Assembly (NCBI RefSeq): GCF_022712295.1
Contig: NZ_JALAGT010000185.1
Coordinates: 1-9,690 of the forward strand
Reading direction: 5' to 3'
DNA length: 9,690 bases
Source: Galactobacter sp.
GTDB lineage: Bacteria > Actinomycetota > Actinomycetes > Actinomycetales > Micrococcaceae
Positions within the stretch are counted from its first letter, which is position 1; the number at the start of each line of letters is the position of its first letter. Positions 7,601 to 9,690 of the stretch are shown here, in pieces. Position numbers and translations under genes: made by a program. The notes beneath the pieces are model-generated. The model saw only the letters and a program-made list of their open reading frames with translations, was not told the DNA's origin and did not search any database.

Positions 7601-9479
7601 CAGGCACCTGCACCGTGAGGTCATAGAGGTAGAAGGGTTCGGCCCCGTCCGGGGTCACCGTGTAGGGGTGTTCCTCGCTGACCTCCAGTCCCAGGGCTGA
7701 AAGGACCGGCAGGATGGAACTCAGCGGTTGAGCCTCACGCAGGTAGAGCTTCAGCCCTGCCTCCCCCACACCCTCGGCATCAGCCGTTCCCGGTGTCGGG
7801 GTGATGCGCAGGTCGATACCTTCTGTGCCTTCCGTGTCCAGGGCGCCGAAACGGGCAACATCCTCCAGTGCGTCCTCGACCTCGTAGACAACACGGTAGG
7901 CGGGAGGGAAGGCCTCCGCCCATCGCCGGGCCAGTCCTACAGCGGCTTCTGCGCCGAAGGAGGAGGTGAAGGCCTCCTCCATCCCTTCGCTCCACGAACG
8001 CACTGCCCGCGCCAGGCGGGTCTGCAGCCCGGCCTGATCCACGTCGCCGGCAGCCGCACCGTCGTGAAGCCGGATCCGGTAGTACGCGCGGACCAGCGCG
8101 CTGTCCCCCATCCGCAGATCGAAGTCCATCGACACCGCATCGAACGTGGAGGAGAGCTCCTGCTCGACCCGCAAACGCACCCGAGTGGACCAACGGTCCC
8201 TCGGGACGAAGACCAGCGCAGAAACGAATCGGCCGTATGTGTCCCCGCGCAGGAACACGCGCGTGGCACGCCGGTCCTGCAGGAGCATGATGCCGTCCAC
8301 GGTGGAGGCGAGCGTCTCCGGATCCGTCTGGAACAGTTCCTCTCGAGGGAAGGACTCGAGGATCGCCAGCAGGTCCTTGCCGGAATGGGAGTCCAGCGCG
8401 AACCCGGCTCTGGCCAGGACGTGGTCCACCTTACGACGCACCACCGGAACGGAACGCACCGGGTCTGACACGGCAGAGGAGGAGAACAGGCCGATGAAGC
8501 GGCGCTCTCCGATCACCGCGCCGGAGGGGTCGAACGTCTTGACTCCCACGTAGTCCAGGTACTGGTCGCGGTGAACGGTGGAGCGACGGTTCGCCGTGGT
8601 GAGAACCAAGGTCCGCGGTTCCCGGGCCCGTTGGCCCCTCACGCCCGTCAGCTCGCGGGCGGTCCCTGCGGCTCGCCGCATGAGGCCGAGGCCGGAGGCG
8701 TCCACAGGCACCAGGACGTCCACATCGCCACGATCCTCCAGAAGATACTCACGGTAGCCGAGGAACGTGAAATGGTCCTCGTCCAACCACCGCAGCATCG
8801 CTGCGGCTTCGTCGGTCTCCGACGAGGGGAGGCTGGGGACGCCGGCGGCGAGGTCGTCTGCGGCCTTCAACGCTGCGTCGCGCATGGGCTGCCAATCCGC
8901 AACGGCGCTGCTGACGTCGTCCAGGACCGAGACCAGGGTCTTCCGCAGGGTCGCGGCGGCGTCGTCGTCCAAGGGCTGATCGAGTTCCAAGCACATCCAG
9001 GATTCGATCCTGGCGTGTTCGCCGGTCGGCGTGTTGAGCACGCTCAGGGAAGGCAGGGCCGCGGTGTCCCCGCTGGAGAGCGGCGATGCGGCAGGAACAG
9101 GCAACAAGGCGGTGAGCTCATCCGAACCGTCCGAGCGGTGGGCCACGAACGTGGGGTGCATGACCAGGCGGAGCCGCGGCGCTCGGCGCAGCACGGCGTT
9201 GGTCACCGAGTCCACGAGGAACGGCTTGTCATCCGTGACCACGTACACCAAGGTTGCGGTGGCGCTGGGTTCCACGACCACATTCGAGGTTTCCGCACTG
9301 CGACGTCCACCCACCCTGACGTGGGCATTCACCCTGGCCAGTAGGTCCTCGTCCGTATATCTGGATCTGTCCTGCTCATCCAGGTGGCGGTAGTAATTTC
9401 CAAGTAGGTCGTCATTGACCTGGAACGACTCGGACGGGTTGGGCAGGCCTTGGCCAGGCACGATCACGTGGTCCTCCAT
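4626..9479 (-). CDS. gdh: NAD-dependent glutamate dehydrogenase, large (about 180 kDa) type
   Basis: Oxidises glutamate to 2-oxoglutarate and ammonia with NAD+, feeding amino-acid nitrogen and carbon into the TCA cycle; a cytosolic homo-oligomer. The length (1617 residues from this ATG) matches the M. tuberculosis Rv2476c class (about 1620). The N-terminal half carries ACT-like regulatory regions (for example about 77-130). Counting from this ATG, the catalytic core runs from about 740 to 1250: GGLRWSDRGEDFRTE (814-828), PTGAKGGF (845-852, with the catalytic-type Lys K849), DKGTASFSD (920-928), the dinucleotide-binding GIGDMSGDVFGNG (990-1002), GEGGNLGM (1144-1151) and NTDAIDNSAGVDCSDHEVN (1166-1184). 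A helical C-terminal region completes it. No frameshift is seen. A TTG at 9488 would add three residues but lies only 3 nt from the GAAGG site, so I prefer the ATG at 9479. In mycobacteria this enzyme is inhibited by GarA under PknG control. It is the first gene of a probable operon with the PdtaS-like kinase. Confidence 0.95.
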   Translation of the reverse strand: MEDHVIVPGQGLPNPSESFQVNDDLLGNYYRHLDEQDRSRYTDEDLLARVNAHVRVGGRRSAETSNVVVEPSATATLVYVVTDDKPFLVDSVTNAVLRRAPRLRLVMHPTFVAHRSDGSDELTALLPVPAASPLSSGDTAALPSLSVLNTPTGEHARIESWMCLELDQPLDDDAAATLRKTLVSVLDDVSSAVADWQPMRDAALKAADDLAAGVPSLPSSETDEAAAMLRWLDEDHFTFLGYREYLLEDRGDVDVLVPVDASGLGLMRRAAGTARELTGVRGQRAREPRTLVLTTANRRSTVHRDQYLDYVGVKTFDPSGAVIGERRFIGLFSSSAVSDPVRSVPVVRRKVDHVLARAGFALDSHSGKDLLAILESFPREELFQTDPETLASTVDGIMLLQDRRATRVFLRGDTYGRFVSALVFVPRDRWSTRVRLRVEQELSSTFDAVSMDFDLRMGDSALVRAYYRIRLHDGAAAGDVDQAGLQTRLARAVRSWSEGMEEAFTSSFGAEAAVGLARRWAEAFPPAYRVVYEVEDALEDVARFGALDTEGTEGIDLRITPTPGTADAEGVGEAGLKLYLREAQPLSSILPVLSALGLEVSEEHPYTVTPDGAEPFYLYDLTVQVPAEVDVEAVEAGVREAYRAVSAGRAESDALQHLVTTQGLAWREVTMVRAYVKYLRQLGVATTVSFVARTLGRYPEVTAALLERFHAGFDPSRGDAPEAREQEVERAKEAVLRSLDQVATLDADRLLRRLLALMDATLRTNYYLHGSRLAFKFSTRDIDDAPLPRPKYEIWVYSPQVEGVHLRFGDVARGGLRWSDRGEDFRTEILGLVKAQTVKNAVIVPTGAKGGFYAKRLPDPGKDREAWMAEGRSAYTEFISALLDVTDNLHHEADGSEVVVPPASVVRHDGDDTYLVVAADKGTASFSDLANSIAAQRGFWLGDAFASGGSVGYDHKAMGITARGAWKSVERHFAELDVDVAQEEFTMVGIGDMSGDVFGNGLLRTPYAKLVAAFDHRHIFVDPDPDPASSFKERKRLFELPRSSWDDYDRSLISDGGGVFPRTAKSVPVSAQMRQALGLPAAVDKLSPPDLIQAVLRADVDLLYNGGVGTYVKATEESDAEVGDRSNDQIRVNGGELRVRVIGEGGNLGMTQRGRIEAAQAGILVNTDAIDNSAGVDCSDHEVNIKILVDALVRSGTLAADDRAQLLHSYTDAVGDLVLEDNFAQNVLLVNERQEPEKLLPAQERLLDFLERAADLDRELEFLPSTTELERRRLNGTGLSGPEWSVVVAYAKIQLADALAASDLPQEQATAPILDAYFPAELVAAYPDAPAAHPLRNEIIATQVANRMVNVGGSTFTFSIMEELGVSEADVAKAFLAVTRIFRMDQLLTQLHALPASFPNEQWARVHRDQRRLLERATRWYLEHVDVTAPVDQMVARYEEPLQTLVARLPEFVTGTDAEREQEWVKTSIGWGLTEHAARVWATQYESFALLDVVRISHEYGWDPAQVAGVYFAVYSRFGVDMLLEHISSLPRLDRWQTLARAALREDLYSTTAEITAAVVSETEGDEPEARLQAWSDAQQDKLRRVSATFDEVLDATQLDMAALSVAMRLLRSIVRR
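4629..4634 (-). promoter_or_regulatory. Shine-Dalgarno-like AGAAGG inside the last gdh codons
   Basis: The last two sense codons of gdh (AGA AGG) form a ribosome site for the kinase. The 15-nt spacing to its ATG is longer than optimal, so re-initiation by ribosomes ending gdh may matter. Confidence 0.4.
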
Positions 9480-9491
9480 AGGGAACAAATA

Positions 9492-9496
9492 CCTTC
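9492..9496 (-). promoter_or_regulatory. Ribosome binding site of gdh (GAAGG), decides the start
   Basis: GAAGG ends 12 nt before the ATG at 9477-9479 and only 3 nt before the in-frame TTG at 9486-9488. The spacing, though a little long for ATG, excludes TTG better than ATG. Confidence 0.5.
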
Positions 9497-9522
9497 AGTC
9501 ACGAGGCGTCGTTGCCTGACAT

Positions 9523-9537
9523 GACATGTCCAGCCTA
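9523..9537 (-). promoter_or_regulatory. Candidate gdh promoter (-10 TAGGCT) with palindrome at the start site
   Basis: On the - strand TAGGCT (9537-9532) fits the TANNNT -10 pattern often seen in actinobacteria. It lies 52 bp upstream of the ATG. No good -35 is visible 16-18 bp further up. The perfect 8-bp palindrome GACATGTC (9523-9530), with a direct GACATGACAT overlap, covers the expected transcription start and could be an operator. The assignment rests on pattern only. Confidence 0.35.
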
Positions 9538-9690
9538 GCCCCGAAATCCGGCCCCCGCTCCGGCCGACCGACCGCGAGTGCGTTTCCGTCGCCCACTGCC
9601 TTCCGACGGACGCCCCCTGCCCAAGTCCGGGGCCGACGCAGTGGAGGGTTCAGGCGCACCGAGTACGAGGGCAGCGATCCCTTTCCGGAG
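9535..9690 (-). CDS. Possible 3' end of an unidentified upstream gene (partial)
   Basis: From the right edge an open frame of 51 codons runs on - to a TAG at 9535-9537. The residues are Ala/Pro/Gly-rich, then strongly basic (GRRKRTRGRSAGAGAGFRG at the end), like the disordered tails of actinobacterial nucleic-acid-binding proteins such as DEAD-box helicases. No domain is recognisable. A second frame also stays open here through to a TGA near 9496-9498, so the choice of frame is uncertain and the stretch could instead be non-coding. Confidence 0.3.
   Translation of the reverse strand, partial: LRKGIAALVLGAPEPSTASAPDLGRGRPSEGSGRRKRTRGRSAGAGAGFRG

Noticed and set aside
9488..9488. TTG at 9486-9488 as the gdh start
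   Set aside because: It lies 3 nt from the GAAGG site, too close for initiation; the ATG nine bases further in fits better.

Overview
The window is a stretch of high-GC chromosome from an actinobacterium. The suggestion comes from GC-rich codon use and from three families typical of that phylum: an Rv2175c-type DNA-binding protein, a PdtaS-type cytosolic histidine kinase and a roughly 180-kDa NAD-dependent glutamate dehydrogenase. Order Micrococcales is my guess, but nothing here fixes the genus. I see no insertion sequences, phage genes, tRNAs, rRNAs or CRISPR arrays. It reads as core genome rather than an accessory island.

Left part (1-1492): a trans-prenyltransferase (polyprenyl diphosphate synthase) on + converges on a small Rv2175c-family winged-helix gene on -. 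From memory, in Mycobacterium tuberculosis idsA2 (Rv2173) lies two genes from Rv2175c, and PknL (Rv2176) phosphorylates Rv2175c. The pair therefore looks like the remnant of a conserved neighbourhood.

Centre (1493-3155): a 251-bp divergent intergenic region leads into a secreted cell-wall lytic transglycosylase with three LysM domains and a C-terminal SLT domain. The most striking non-coding signal of the window lies here, at 1616-1678: seven consecutive 9-bp slots, six of them carrying a direct A[G/T]TCAC(A/G) motif. It resembles the 9-bp direct-repeat boxes described for the response regulator MtrA, which controls peptidoglycan hydrolase genes in actinobacteria, but it is much longer than the usual two units. 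A 17-bp perfect hairpin follows the gene and separates it from the next, convergent transcription unit.

Right part (3156-9690): two genes on - form a probable operon. The NAD-glutamate dehydrogenase (4.85 kb) comes first, and the PdtaS-like sensor kinase follows after only 12 nt. The pairing suggests that glutamate catabolism and a sensor thought to act through an ANTAR-domain antiterminator are co-transcribed. A -10-like TAGGCT and a GACATGTC palindrome precede the dehydrogenase. At the right edge an open frame may be the 3' end of another - strand gene.

I found no clearly new multi-gene system. The observations most worth following are the extended repeat array before the LysM hydrolase and the gdh-pdtaS linkage.
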